From contig NZ_FPCI01000002.1 in assembly GCF_900116385.1 (NCBI RefSeq), forward strand, positions 682,001 through 746,000: a stretch of DNA of 64,000 nucleotides, written 5' to 3'. The notes below the pieces were generated by a model. That model worked only from the letters and a program-made list of their open reading frames with translations, was not told the origin of the DNA and ran no database searches. Position 1 is the stretch's first letter; the number at the start of each line of letters is the position of its first letter. This stretch comes from Pseudoxanthomonas sp. YR558. Its GTDB lineage: Bacteria; Pseudomonadota; Gammaproteobacteria; Xanthomonadales; Xanthomonadaceae. Of the stretch, positions 22,137 through 30,987 are shown in pieces. Both the position numbers and the translations under genes were made by a program.

Positions 22137-22949
22137 TTACTGCGGCAGCACTTCCAGCGTGGCCACGTAGCTCAGGCGACGCTGCTTGGCCTGCGGGATC
22201 GTGGTCTTGGTGTCTTCCGTGCCGGTTTCCAGCCAATACATGCCGGCTTCCGGCCAGGTAACGCTGAATTCACCGTTGGCGTCGGTGGTGACCTTGATCT
22301 CTTCCTGCGCATTGCGATAACGGGTGCCACCGCGGGTGATCTCGAATTCGAGCCCGGCGGCGGGTTTGCCATCGACCAGCATCTTGAACTTCGCCGCTTC
22401 ACCGGCGAACAGATCGTTGGGGTGCGTCACCGGAATCAATTCGAGACCTTCACCCGTCGCCTTCAGCGCGGTGTCGTTCGGCGAGCCGTTGGTCACGAAG
22501 GTTTCGATGCGACCCAGCGACTGCGAGACCTGCAGGTTCTTCGCGTCCTTCGGCACCTTGGTGGCGAGGTCTTCGGGCTTTGCGCCGCGCAGGCCGGCCG
22601 GCTTGCCGTCCGCGCCTTCCCAACGGACCATCAGGCCCTTGTTGATGGTCGCTATGCGGTAGGTGCCCTGCTGCTTCAGTTCGACATCGAACACGGTGCG
22701 GTATTTGCCGGTGGCGAGGTTTTGCGCCTCCGCCGTGCTGCCGTCCGGCGCAGTGATGACCAGGCCTTCGGTGCGCAGCGGCACATGGTTGAAATAGAAC
22801 AGGTCGTTGGACACGGCAGCGTCCACCGTGATCCACGGGTTGGTGCCGGCGATGACCGTCTGCGACGGCATCATCCAGGCCTTGTGCGCCAGGGCGCTGG
22901 CGGGAATGACGGAGGCCAGGGCGATGGCCACGGCGAGGGAACGCTTCAT
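22137..22949 (-). CDS. DUF4198 exported protein
   Basis: 270 residues with a signal peptide ending SALA (about 21). The mature protein begins [19 protein letters not shown], the histidine-led start typical of DUF4198 (NikM/CbiK-like, Ig-fold) proteins in which the N-terminal His may bind metal. Two beta-sandwich-like parts follow, the second with [20 protein letters not shown] and [20 protein letters not shown]. Periplasmic. Third gene of the PepSY-DUF2271-DUF4198-apbE-reductase operon. A metal-handling or scaffold role near the TonB receptors is plausible but unproven. Confidence 0.85.
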   Translation of the reverse strand: MKRSLAVAIALASVIPASALAHKAWMMPSQTVIAGTNPWITVDAAVSNDLFYFNHVPLRTEGLVITAPDGSTAEAQNLATGKYRTVFDVELKQQGTYRIATINKGLMVRWEGADGKPAGLRGAKPEDLATKVPKDAKNLQVSQSLGRIETFVTNGSPNDTALKATGEGLELIPVTHPNDLFAGEAAKFKMLVDGKPAAGLEFEITRGGTRYRNAQEEIKVTTDANGEFSVTWPEAGMYWLETGTEDTKTTIPQAKQRRLSYVATLEVLPQ

Positions 22950-22980
22950 CGGAATCTCCAGCTGCGTACGTGGAAGGGAA

Positions 22981-23514
22981 TCAGGGCTTGACGGTCAGCG
23001 TGACGGCACCGAGCTCGGTGGTGCCCTGCGCCTTGCCGGTCTGCGGCGGTTTCTTGCCCGGCCAGCTGAAGGGGATCTTCAGCAGCTCGCGGCCGCCGAC
23101 TTCGCGCGCGGCTTCGACGACGAGCGTGTATTCGCCCGGCGCCAGCTTGGCGAGTTCGGGCTGCTTATCGGTGAAGCTCAGCGCATGCTTGCCCACCGGC
23201 TTGGTCGGACCCGTCACGCCATCCACCGGCACCTTCAACGTGCGGCCGGACTTGCGCCACCACTGGCGCATGTCGGGCAGCCACTTCGTGCCATGGCCTT
23301 CGGCGGTATCGCGTTGCTGGTACCAGACCGACAGATTGGCGGCGACCTTCTGGTCCGCCCCCTCGACCCAGATCGCCACGTAAGGACGGTGGTACTCGGC
23401 GACATTGAGTTTGGGAACTTCAACGCTGATGTCCAGGGTGGCGGCATACGCCGGGGTGGCCAGCAGGCCGCTGAGCGCGATGGTCAGCGTGGTGTGGACG
23501 GCGATCTTCGACAT
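22981..23514 (-). CDS. DUF2271 exported protein
   Basis: 177 residues with a signal peptide ([15 protein letters not shown], cleaved near 24). The DUF2271 domain fills the rest: [20 protein letters not shown], then [36 protein letters not shown] and [18 protein letters not shown]. The [13 protein letters not shown] block is the family signature. DUF2271 genes commonly sit with PepSY, DUF4198 and ApbE genes in iron-related clusters. I infer a periplasmic electron-transfer or flavin-binding role. Second gene of the operon, 28 bases after the PepSY gene and 31 before DUF4198. Confidence 0.83.
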   Translation of the reverse strand: MSKIAVHTTLTIALSGLLATPAYAATLDISVEVPKLNVAEYHRPYVAIWVEGADQKVAANLSVWYQQRDTAEGHGTKWLPDMRQWWRKSGRTLKVPVDGVTGPTKPVGKHALSFTDKQPELAKLAPGEYTLVVEAAREVGGRELLKIPFSWPGKKPPQTGKAQGTTELGAVTLTVKP

Positions 23515-23542
23515 GCGGTCACTCGTGGGTTCGTGGAAGGGG

Positions 23543-24178
23543 TCAATGGATGAAGAGCAGGGTGATCAGCAGCGGTACCAGCAGCCCCAGGCCGACCATC
23601 GGCCAGGTCATGCGGCGCTGGCGCCCGTGCAGGTAGAGCAGAAACAACCCGGTGATGCAGAACACCAGGCAGGCGACCGCGAAGATGTCCAGGAACCAGC
23701 TCCATGCGGTGCCGGCATTGCGGCCCTTGTGCAGGTCATTGAAGTAGGAGATCCAGCCGCGGTTGGTACGCTCGAACTCCACGGCGCCGGTTTCGCGATC
23801 GATGCTCAGCCAGGCATCGGTACCCGGGCCGGGCATCGAGAGATAGACCTCGACATCGGACCATTCCGCCTGCCGTGCGCCGACGGCGATCGACAGCTCG
23901 TCTTCCAGCCAGCCCGCGACGGGCGGTGGAAGCGGCGCATTGCCTTCCTGCCGGTCGCCCAGGCCCGCGAGCACCGTCGCCGGCAGCGTGGCCGTGCGGT
24001 TGCTGACCTCGGGCTTGGCCTCGATCCGCGCCGCGTGGTTGAGCGTGATGCCGGTGATCGTGAACAGCAGCATCCCCACCAGACAGACCGCCGAGCTGAT
24101 CCAGTGCCACTGGTGCAGCGTGCGCAGCCAGAAGCCGCGGCGTTGCTGTTGCAGGGCAGGAGAGGCGGTTGGGGACAA
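23543..24178 (-). CDS. PepSY-associated membrane protein
   Basis: 211-residue inner-membrane protein of the PepSY-TM type. One N-terminal helix (about 26-47, WISSAVCLVGMLLFTITGITL) is preceded by the LHQWHW motif and followed by NHAARIEAKP. A periplasmic PepSY-like domain (about 50-150) with TDAWLSIDRETGAVEFERTN follows, then FNDLHKGRNAGTAWSWFLDI and two C-terminal helices. The His residues in HQWH, LNHAA and DLHKG could ligate heme, as in ferric reductase relatives. The start is TTG at 24178, just downstream of a Fur-type promoter; no strong ribosome site is seen, so the start is uncertain by a few residues. Confidence 0.82.
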   Translation of the reverse strand: MSPTASPALQQQRRGFWLRTLHQWHWISSAVCLVGMLLFTITGITLNHAARIEAKPEVSNRTATLPATVLAGLGDRQEGNAPLPPPVAGWLEDELSIAVGARQAEWSDVEVYLSMPGPGTDAWLSIDRETGAVEFERTNRGWISYFNDLHKGRNAGTAWSWFLDIFAVACLVFCITGLFLLYLHGRQRRMTWPMVGLGLLVPLLITLLFIH

Positions 24179-24211
24179 ACAGGGTCTCGATAGCGTGGAA
24201 GCAGGACGGCC

Positions 24212-24240
24212 ATTACATCACAGATGAGAATGGCTCTCAA
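24212..24240 (-). promoter_or_regulatory. Fur-type promoter of the PepSY-apbE-reductase operon
   Basis: On the minus strand a -35 TTGAGA (24240-24235), a 17-base spacer and a -10 TGTAAT (24217-24212). Inside lies TGAGAATGGCTCTCA (24225-24239), resembling the 7-1-7 Fur box TGATAATNATTATCA with one near-perfect half-site. The start of transcription would be about 27 bases before the TTG start of the PepSY gene. Iron repression is the expected output. Confidence 0.7.
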
Positions 24241-24247
24241 TTGAAGG

Positions 24248-24277
24248 GCGTTCCCCTCCCGGCCCGGAGGGGAACGC
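24248..24277 (-). terminator. Terminator-like hairpin after the first TonB receptor
   Basis: A 12-bp perfect stem (GCGTTCCCCTCC at 24248-24259, GGAGGGGAACGC at 24266-24277) with a 6-base loop, 9 bases after the receptor stop codon on the minus strand. The tail is only CCTTCAATT, so termination is probably partial and some readthrough into the PepSY operon is possible. Confidence 0.65.
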
Positions 24278-24286
24278 ACCGAGACG

Positions 24287-26698
24287 TCAGAAGTTGACGT
24301 TGAAGCTCAACCAGACGCTGCGTGCCTTGTCCTTGTTGTTGTAGTCGTCCTGGGCCGAAAGCGTGTAGGTACCGTCGTTGTTGTCGACGAACGAGTACTC
24401 GTAGCTGGTGAAGTCGCGGTCGAGCAGATTGTTGATGCGGGCATTGATCGTGAGCCAGTCGGTGGCCTTGTACGCGGCGCCCAGGTGGAACACTTCATAG
24501 TCCTTCCAGTACTGCGGGGCGCCAGTGACAGCGTCCACGCCGCGATAGCGCTTGGAGCGGACTTCCGCACTCAGGAACAGGTTGAACCTGTCGGTGGTCT
24601 GCCAATCGAGCGTGGCGTTGGCCATGTGCTTGGCGCTGTTGCCCAGCGGAAGGCCGCGCGACGGACCACTCTTCTGCTCGCTGTCCGTGTAGGTGTAATT
24701 GGCACGGAACCCGAACCGCTCGCTGATCTGCCAGCGCCCGGCCAGCTCGGCGCCCTGGACCACGGCCTCGTCGATGTTCACCGGCACGCTGCCGCTGACA
24801 TAGCCGAGGTCGGCGTACTCGCCGGTGGGGCAGGCCAAGGCCAGTCCCACACCACAGCTCTCGGTGGAGAGCTTGTCGTCGAATTCGTTGCGGAACACGG
24901 TCGCGTTGAAGCCATGCCCATCCGGGTGCTGCCAATACAGGGCCAGTTCCGTACTGGTGCTGGTTTCCGGCTGCAGGTCGGGGTTGCCGAACAACGGCGT
25001 GGTGCCTTGGCCGCCAAAGCCGATGATGCCGTCGTACAACTGGGTGGTTTTCGGCGTCTTGAAGCCCGTGCTGATGCCGCCCTTGACCGTCCACTGGTCG
25101 CTTACGGTGTACACACCATACAGGCGCGGGCTGAGTTGATCGCCGAATACTTCGTGGTCGTCGTAGCGCAGGCCGGCGGTGATCGCCAGCGGTTCGGTCA
25201 CGCGCCAGGTGTCTTCAGCGAACACCGAGTACATGTTGTGCTCCTGCACCGCGCTCGGGGTACCGGCCTCCATGCCGAACACGCCGTCTTCCAATTCGCC
25301 GCGGATCACCTGCGTGCCCAGCACCAAGGTGTGGTCGCCACGCCACTGCCACGGCATGTCCACCTTGGCATCCAGCGTGTACTGGCGGCTCTCCAGAGTG
25401 CGCTTGGGCCGCGGCAGGAAGGTCGATTCCGCCAGCGCGCGCCGATCGGCCAGGCTCATGCCCGCGTAGGCGCCCGTGCCATCGATCATCGCCAGCAGCT
25501 GTTCGCGCTCGGCCACGGTGAAGGGCAGCGTACGGCCATCGTTGTTGGTGGCGATGTGCGCGAGCGAGACGAGGCTGTTGCCGAATGCCCACGTGCCCTC
25601 GTGCGTGAGCGACCAGCTTTCACGCGTGAATTCCTGGGTGGGGCCGTAGCCCACGCGCGGATTCGCACGCCGTCCCCAGGTGCCGCCATTGGCCGCGCAA
25701 GTACTGGCGTTCGTGCCGGCCGCGCCCAGGCAGGCGTTACCTGCGGACCAGATGCTGGCGATGCTGTCGACGGTGCCGACCGGATATTCCTCCGCGCCCG
25801 AGTCGTTGATCTTGGTGCTGTTGTCGTATTCCTGGCGTGAGGTGTCGTAGTCGAACGTCAGGGTCTGGTTGTCCGACAGCGTCCAATCCAGGCTGAAGCC
25901 ACCGGCCTTGTTGGTGTTGTCCACCGTCTTGCCGCCGCTGCCGAAGCCCAGCGGCCGCGTGTGGGTGACACCCGCCGGATCGGTGACGGGGGCGTACACC
26001 GGATTCGACGCATCGCGCTCGTACCAACTGCCGCGCGCGCTGAAGTCCAGCACGCCACGGACGAGCGGACCCGTGACGTAGAAATCCACCGTCGTGTCGT
26101 CACCAAACTGGTCATCGGTCTCGAAGGTGCGGCCGATCGTGGCCGACGCGCTCCAGGTGTCCAGGTTCTTCTTGGTGATGACGTTGATCACGCCGCCCAT
26201 CGCATCCGCACCGTAGAGCGTGGACATCGGCCCGCGGATCACTTCGATACGCTCGATCGCATCCAGCGGCGGGATGTGGTTGAACTGGTTGCCGGCGAAG
26301 TTGTTCGGGTAGATATCGCCATGGTTGTTCTGGCGCTTGCCGTTAACCAGGATCAGCGTGTAATCCGAGCCCATGCCGCGCATGGAAATCGTGCCCTGAC
26401 CGGTCTTGTCGCGCGTTTCGCCCACGTCGACGCCTTCCAGGTCGCGCACGGCGTCTAACAGGCTCATGTAGGGGCGCTTGGCGAGTTCTTCGCGCGTGAT
26501 CACGCTGATGCTCGCGGGCGCGTCGGTGATCTTCTGTTCGAAGCCGGAAGCCGTCACCACCACGGTATCAAGCGTGTTGGCACCGGAAGCATCCGGAGCG
26601 GTCTGGGCGACGGCCGGTGAGGCTGCGAGGGTCAGCAGGGCGAGGGCAAGGCGGTTGCGGCGCAGCGGCGCGCGCACGGACGTACGAGTGACGTTCAT
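24287..26698 (-). CDS. TonB-dependent outer-membrane receptor (FepA/BfrA-like)
   Basis: 803-residue receptor. Signal peptide ends ASPAVAQ (about 32); TonB box LDTVVVTAS (about 43-51). The plug domain (about 55-170) has DAPASISVITREELAKRPY, VDVGETRDKTGQGTISMRGM and IERIEVIRGPMSTLYGADAM. A 22-strand barrel follows to the C-terminal aromatic SFNVNF. Cys pairs in extracellular loops (NACLGAAGTNASTCAANGG; SCGVGLALACPTGEY) suggest disulfides. Likely a ferric-siderophore receptor because of its Fur-type context; the ligand is not known. It lies 104 bases after a small single-span protein gene that carries the Fur-type promoter. Confidence 0.9.
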   Translation of the reverse strand: MNVTRTSVRAPLRRNRLALALLTLAASPAVAQTAPDASGANTLDTVVVTASGFEQKITDAPASISVITREELAKRPYMSLLDAVRDLEGVDVGETRDKTGQGTISMRGMGSDYTLILVNGKRQNNHGDIYPNNFAGNQFNHIPPLDAIERIEVIRGPMSTLYGADAMGGVINVITKKNLDTWSASATIGRTFETDDQFGDDTTVDFYVTGPLVRGVLDFSARGSWYERDASNPVYAPVTDPAGVTHTRPLGFGSGGKTVDNTNKAGGFSLDWTLSDNQTLTFDYDTSRQEYDNSTKINDSGAEEYPVGTVDSIASIWSAGNACLGAAGTNASTCAANGGTWGRRANPRVGYGPTQEFTRESWSLTHEGTWAFGNSLVSLAHIATNNDGRTLPFTVAEREQLLAMIDGTGAYAGMSLADRRALAESTFLPRPKRTLESRQYTLDAKVDMPWQWRGDHTLVLGTQVIRGELEDGVFGMEAGTPSAVQEHNMYSVFAEDTWRVTEPLAITAGLRYDDHEVFGDQLSPRLYGVYTVSDQWTVKGGISTGFKTPKTTQLYDGIIGFGGQGTTPLFGNPDLQPETSTSTELALYWQHPDGHGFNATVFRNEFDDKLSTESCGVGLALACPTGEYADLGYVSGSVPVNIDEAVVQGAELAGRWQISERFGFRANYTYTDSEQKSGPSRGLPLGNSAKHMANATLDWQTTDRFNLFLSAEVRSKRYRGVDAVTGAPQYWKDYEVFHLGAAYKATDWLTINARINNLLDRDFTSYEYSFVDNNDGTYTLSAQDDYNNKDKARSVWLSFNVNF

Positions 26699-26802
26699 GG
26701 GGTCATTTGGATGGGATGAAAGAAAGAGGCAGCCATCGCGCGGATGCGCGGCTGTGTTGAGCGAAGTACAGCGACGGCCTCATGCGGGCCGCACGATGCG
26801 GA

Positions 26803-27213
26803 TCAGGCGGCCGGAGGCGCCTGTCCGTGATGGAGGCTCAGCGCGGGATCGGTTCTGAGCGGCGCGCCCTGGGCGTTGAGGCGCGACAGGGATGCCTGTG
26901 AATCCGTGTCCAACGGCGCTGGTGAAGTCTGCAGATGGAACGCTGTGCTCTGCGCCGGGCCTGCTGCGCGTTGGGTCAGCACCTTGAGTGCCGTCAGCCG
27001 GGCCTTTTTCGCAGGCGTCTCGCGGTGCTGCTCTTCGCGCGGCTCGTCGGGGGTGCGGATGTCGTGAAAGACGAAAGACGGTGCGCTGGCCGCTTCGACG
27101 ACAGTGCCTCCCGCAACGCCGGAGGAGGCGGGGAGATAGGCGCCAAGCAGCGCGGCCAGACCCGCGACCAGGACCGCCCAAACCACCATCCGGCGCCACG
27201 GCGAATGCGCCAT
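26803..27213 (-). CDS. Small single-span membrane protein upstream of a TonB receptor
   Basis: 136 residues, no family recognised. A basic N terminus (MAHSPWRRM), one membrane helix at about 10-28 (VVWAVLVAGLAALLGAYL), and a periplasmic, Ala/Pro/Gln-rich tail with RLTALKVLTQRAAGPAQS. The frame is open up to an ATG at 27303, but that would lie at or before the predicted transcription start, so the ATG at 27213 is used. First gene after a Fur-type promoter and followed by the TonB receptor. The second receptor in this window has a comparable small protein before it. May be a regulator or accessory factor of uptake; function unknown. Confidence 0.62.
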   Translation of the reverse strand: MAHSPWRRMVVWAVLVAGLAALLGAYLPASSGVAGGTVVEAASAPSFVFHDIRTPDEPREEQHRETPAKKARLTALKVLTQRAAGPAQSTAFHLQTSPAPLDTDSQASLSRLNAQGAPLRTDPALSLHHGQAPPAA

Positions 27214-27301
27214 GCCCGGGATGTGCAGGTCTAACGGCTTATCAGGCAGCTGGTTCAAGAATGTCCCCGTGGGCACGCCATATCGGCGGGCCGTAATGAA
27301 C

Positions 27302-27331
27302 ATTCTAAATGAGAATACTTATCAAGTGCAA
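27302..27331 (-). promoter_or_regulatory. Fur-type promoter upstream of the small protein and TonB receptor
   Basis: Minus strand: -35 TTGCAC (27331-27326), 18-base spacer, -10 TAGAAT (27307-27302). The spacer holds TGAGAATACTTATCA (27310-27324), which matches the Fur 7-1-7 consensus at 6 of 7 positions in each half. Overlap of operator and spacer is the usual iron-repression layout. Confidence 0.82.
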
Positions 27332-27357
27332 ACGAGGTTGGATCTTGTTTGTGCCGG

Positions 27358-28044
27358 TCAGGTCTCGGCCCACTGCCTGAGCAGGTTGTGATACACGCCG
27401 GTCAGTTGCACCAGCGCAGGGTGCTCGGGCACGTCGGCGGTCAGGCGACGGATGGAGACGTCCAGTTCGAACATCAGCCGGCGTTGGCCATCATCGCGCA
27501 CCATGCTCTGCAGCCAGAAGAACGAAGCCACGCGCGCACCGCGCGTCACCGGCGTCACCCGGTGCAGGCTGGTGCCGGGGTAGAGCACCATGTGGCCGGC
27601 CGGCAGCTTCACGCTCTGGGTGCCGAAGGTGTCCTCGATGATCAGTTCGCCGCCGTCGTAGTCTTCCGGTGCACTCAGGAAGAGCGTGGCGGAAAGATCC
27701 GTGCGTACGGGGTCTACGCCGCCGCGGCTGCGGTCGTAGCGGATCGCGTTGTCGACGTGGTACCCGAAGGACTGGCCGCCATCGTAGCGATTGAACAGCG
27801 GCGGATAGATGCGCCTCGGCAGCGCCGCCGAGAAGAAGGTGCTGTTGCGCGAGAGCGCGTCCAGGATCAGCGCGCCGACGTCACGCGCGGCCGGCGAATC
27901 CTCCGGCAACTGCGCGTTGTCCTTGGCCTTGGCCGACTGATAGCCCGCGGTGATGCGGCCGTCCGCCCAATCGGCGGCATCCAGCCGCGCCCGTGCTTGC
28001 GCGACCTGCGCGGGAGTCAGGACATCCGGGATCGCCAGCAACAT
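27358..28044 (-). CDS. piuC: Fe(II)/2-oxoglutarate-dependent PKHD-type hydroxylase
   Basis: 228-residue PiuC/YbiX family dioxygenase. The iron site is HVDNA (His and Asp of HxD) and TSLHRV (distal His), with the 2-oxoglutarate Arg in [11 protein letters not shown]. The N-terminal block [20 protein letters not shown] and [14 protein letters not shown] are family marks. In Pseudomonas and E. coli this gene pairs with the catecholate-siderophore receptor PiuA/Fiu, and here too it follows such a receptor. Substrate unknown; linked in the literature to siderophore handling. GAGG lies about 8 bases before the ATG. Separated from the receptor gene by a terminator-like hairpin. Confidence 0.92.
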   Translation of the reverse strand: MLLAIPDVLTPAQVAQARARLDAADWADGRITAGYQSAKAKDNAQLPEDSPAARDVGALILDALSRNSTFFSAALPRRIYPPLFNRYDGGQSFGYHVDNAIRYDRSRGGVDPVRTDLSATLFLSAPEDYDGGELIIEDTFGTQSVKLPAGHMVLYPGTSLHRVTPVTRGARVASFFWLQSMVRDDGQRRLMFELDVSIRRLTADVPEHPALVQLTGVYHNLLRQWAET

Positions 28045-28065
28045 GCGGTTCGCCTCGAAAAGAAA

Positions 28066-28090
28066 CCCCGCCCATTGTGCATGGGCGGGG
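28066..28090 (-). terminator. Hairpin terminator between the receptor gene and piuC
   Basis: A 10-bp stem CCCCGCCCAT/ATGGGCGGGG (28066-28075 and 28081-28090) with a 5-base loop. On the minus strand it is followed by TTTCTTTTC. Since piuC starts only 22 bases further, this probably attenuates rather than fully stops transcription into piuC. Confidence 0.75.
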
Positions 28091-28108
28091 CCGTGTCGCG
28101 TGGGTGAC

Positions 28109-30400
28109 TCAGAACCGGAACGTGGCCGTCAGCACCGCCGAGCGGCCTTCGCCCGGATTGGCCCAGCCGTTGCCGGCGGTAACCACGCCCGCGCCGTTGA
28201 CGGTCAGGTTGTTGCGGATGCCGGTGTAGTACTCCTCGTCGAAGAGGTTGCTGACGTTGAGCTGCAGGCCGATACGTTCATTGATCTGGTAACCGACCAT
28301 CGCGCGGTGGACCCAGTAGGCCTCCGTCTCCAGGTAGGCCGTGGCAGAGGAGTTGTTCGGATAGAAGCTGCCCTGGTACGTCGCGCCGTAACCGAAAGTC
28401 CAGTCGCCGAGTTCGTACGTGCTCCAGAGGCTCGCCGAATGGCGCGGCGTCTGGGTCAGTTCGTTGCCCTTGACCGGATCGCTGGGGGCACCATCGGCCG
28501 CGTTCTGCAGGACTTCGCTATCCAGGAACGTGTAGTTGGCGAACACCGCCCACTCGCGCGTGATGTTGCCGGCCACGCCCAAAGCAATACCGTCCACACG
28601 CGCCTTGCCGTCGAGCACCTGCTCTGGCTGCAACGGGTCGACGCTGGCCACCTTGTAGTTCTGGCGCTCATTGCGGAACAGTGCGGCGGTTACCGCCAAT
28701 CGGTTCTCCAGCACGTCCCACTTGGTGCCCAGCTCGATGTTGACCGCGGTTTCCGGGTCGACGTTGCACGTCACCGCGCTGCACGCGCCATTGACCGACG
28801 ACTTCGATGGCGTCTTGCTGTTGGCGTAGGACAGGTAGACGCTGGCGTTGTCGACCGGCTTATACACCAGGCCTGCGCGGTACGAGAACAGATCGTCCTC
28901 GTTCTCGAAGACGCCGCTCACACCAGTGATCTGGCCCGTGGTGGAGACAGCGTAATTCACCGTGTCGCCTTCGTTGTGTTCGTAGCGCGCGCCCAGGTTC
29001 AACAACCATTGGTCGCCGAACTTCAGCGTATCGAATACGTACACCGCCTGGTTGTTGAGGCTGCCCTCGGTGCGGCCTGTGCGGAAGTAGTTCTGCGGGC
29101 CGGTCCAGACGTTGTACGGGTTGTCGAAGTTCTGGATCGGGTAGGTGATGCCCGTCGTGGATCCGTCGGGATTGCGGAAGGTTGTGCCGGTGTCGAGTTC
29201 GAAGTCCTCCTTGCTGAAGGACACGCCCACGACGACGTCATGGCGCACGGCGCCCGTGCTGAAGCTGGCCGTCAGGTCCGTCTGGCTGTGGGCGATGAAA
29301 TTCTCGGTATCGCGTACCAGCCCGCGCGGGCCGCCATTCGGATTCCACGTGCCTGCGGGCTGGCCCACGCAGGCCTGGCCGGTGTACGGGTTGGTGTTGT
29401 TCGGGAGGCACCATGAACCCTGCAGTGCGGTGGCGTTCGTGTACTGCTCGACGCGCTGCAACCGCGCCAGGCTGCGCAGGCCGACATGGTCGCCGAAATC
29501 CATTTCGAATACGCCGGTCAGCATGTCGACATCGCTTTCCTGCCGCGACGTGTTCCGGTAGCCGAAATACGTTTCGCGATCCACGCCCGGCAGCGGGCCG
29601 TCGTTGAACGGACTCAATGCGAACGGTACGCCGTACTGCGGCATGTTGTTGTCGTGCTGGTGCAGGTAGCTCAGCGTGAAGCGGGTGTCGGAATCCAGGC
29701 CGAACGCGATCGACGGCGCAAAACCCCAGCGGTGCTTGAATTCTTCGTCGCGGCCGGGCACGTCCTGGGTATGGCCCATGGCGTTCAAGCGGACGGCGAT
29801 ACCGTTCTCGAAGTCGACGTTGCTATCGGCGGTCACGCGGCTGTACTTGTCCGAGCCAGCGCCCATGGTGAAGGTGTTGAAATCGCCCTCGCGCGCGGTC
29901 TTGCTGACCAGGTTGATGGTGCCGCCGACGGAGCCGGCGCCGGACATGGCCGAGTTGGCGCCGTTGATCAGCTCGATCGATTCGAGGTTGAATGTGTCGC
30001 TGCGCGTGTACTGCGCACTGTCGCGCACGCCGTCGGTGGTGATGTCGCTGCTGGCGGTGAAGCCGCGCAGGTTGATGCTGTCGCCATAGCCGCCGCCGCC
30101 CTCGCCAGCGCCGAAGGTGATGCCGGGCAGCGTGCTCAGCACGTCCTTAAGGCCCAGCAGGTTCTGCTGCGCCATGACTTCGCTGGTCACCACGGTGATC
30201 GTCTGCGGCGTGTCGACCAGGTCTTCGGTGTACTTCGGCGAGCTGGCTTTCTGGACGCGCTCACCGTGCACCTCGACGGTGTCCAGTTCCTTGGCCTGCA
30301 TGGCGGCGTCGGCGGGCACGTCACCACCGGGCGCGGCGAGTGCAGGAGCGGTGATCGCCATGAGCAGCGCGGCGGTCAGGGGAGAGAGACGGAGGTTCAT
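28109..30400 (-). CDS. Catecholate-siderophore-type TonB-dependent receptor (Fiu/PiuA-like)
   Basis: 763 residues. Signal peptide ends APALAA (about 23); TonB box LDTVEVHGE (about 40-48). Plug: [60 protein letters not shown] and [20 protein letters not shown], features of Fiu/PiuA receptors. The barrel ends with LTATFRF. The ATG at 30400 is chosen because AAGGA sits 6 bases upstream; an ATG two codons earlier overlaps that site. The adjacent piuC supports ferric-catecholate uptake, and such receptors also import siderophore-conjugated beta-lactams. Preceded by a small single-span protein gene under a strong Fur-type promoter. Confidence 0.92.
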   Translation of the reverse strand: MNLRLSPLTAALLMAITAPALAAPGGDVPADAAMQAKELDTVEVHGERVQKASSPKYTEDLVDTPQTITVVTSEVMAQQNLLGLKDVLSTLPGITFGAGEGGGGYGDSINLRGFTASSDITTDGVRDSAQYTRSDTFNLESIELINGANSAMSGAGSVGGTINLVSKTAREGDFNTFTMGAGSDKYSRVTADSNVDFENGIAVRLNAMGHTQDVPGRDEEFKHRWGFAPSIAFGLDSDTRFTLSYLHQHDNNMPQYGVPFALSPFNDGPLPGVDRETYFGYRNTSRQESDVDMLTGVFEMDFGDHVGLRSLARLQRVEQYTNATALQGSWCLPNNTNPYTGQACVGQPAGTWNPNGGPRGLVRDTENFIAHSQTDLTASFSTGAVRHDVVVGVSFSKEDFELDTGTTFRNPDGSTTGITYPIQNFDNPYNVWTGPQNYFRTGRTEGSLNNQAVYVFDTLKFGDQWLLNLGARYEHNEGDTVNYAVSTTGQITGVSGVFENEDDLFSYRAGLVYKPVDNASVYLSYANSKTPSKSSVNGACSAVTCNVDPETAVNIELGTKWDVLENRLAVTAALFRNERQNYKVASVDPLQPEQVLDGKARVDGIALGVAGNITREWAVFANYTFLDSEVLQNAADGAPSDPVKGNELTQTPRHSASLWSTYELGDWTFGYGATYQGSFYPNNSSATAYLETEAYWVHRAMVGYQINERIGLQLNVSNLFDEEYYTGIRNNLTVNGAGVVTAGNGWANPGEGRSAVLTATFRF

Positions 30401-30543
30401 AGGCATCCTTGTGTGCTTGAGCGGATGACCCGGTGGCGAAAGCTACGGGGCAGAGGGAAAGAACGGGTTCGGGCCGTGCACGGCGTTCGGCGCGCAGGAG
30501 AAACGGAGGCATCGCGCGGAAACGCGCGGCGCCTAGACGGGAG

Positions 30544-30888
30544 TCAGCGAGGAGGCCCGCAGCCGCGATAGGCGGGGGACCGTGCGCGTGGACCGTCGTG
30601 CATGAGCGCAGCGAGATATCGCCCGCCGAGGGGGCATCGCGAGGCGAGGGCGCGAATGGCGCCGGCCGCCGGTTCGGATTCTGCAGGCATCGGCAAAGCG
30701 GCGTGGTCGACCTCGCTGTCGCTCGCGCTGAGCGCAAGGTCTTCATTCGCCGCGGCCTCGACCAGCGGGCCCTTGGCGTCGGCGGTCGCATGCACGGGGG
30801 TAGCGAAGAGCCCGCCCGCGAACAGCATCGCGCATGCCAGGAGCAGGCAAACGGCGGTCGGCAGGACTGGGCGAAGGACGCGCGGCAC
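30544..30888 (-). CDS. Small single-span exported protein upstream of the Fiu-like receptor
   Basis: 114 residues, no family recognised. The N terminus is a signal anchor or signal peptide (MPRVLRPVLPTAVCLLLACA, then MLFAGGLFATPVHA), and the rest is acidic (EAAANEDLALSASDSEVDHA) ending in a short Arg/Pro tail with two cysteines. GTG start at 30888 with GAGG upstream. It lies right after a Fur-type promoter, and the Fiu-like receptor follows after about 140 bases that appear non-coding. The arrangement matches the 26803-27213 gene before the other receptor, but I see no obvious sequence similarity beyond the topology. Confidence 0.58.
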   Translation of the reverse strand: MPRVLRPVLPTAVCLLLACAMLFAGGLFATPVHATADAKGPLVEAAANEDLALSASDSEVDHAALPMPAESEPAAGAIRALASRCPLGGRYLAALMHDGPRARSPAYRGCGPPR

Positions 30889-30936
30889 CGGGGCCTCGGA
30901 GGGGCGGGCTGCGGCGATCTGCCGCAGGGGTGCGAC

Positions 30937-30965
30937 AGGATAATGAGAATGATTTGCGATTACAA
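30937..30965 (-). promoter_or_regulatory. Strong Fur-type promoter of the Fiu-like receptor unit
   Basis: Minus strand: -35 TTGTAA (30965-30960), 17-base spacer, -10 TATCCT (30942-30937). The plus-strand sequence GATAATGAGAATGATTTGC at 30939-30957 matches the 19-base Fur consensus at 15 positions and covers the -10 box and most of the spacer. The best Fur box in the window. Confidence 0.87.
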
Positions 30966-30987
30966 CAGAATATTCACATTCTGAGGG

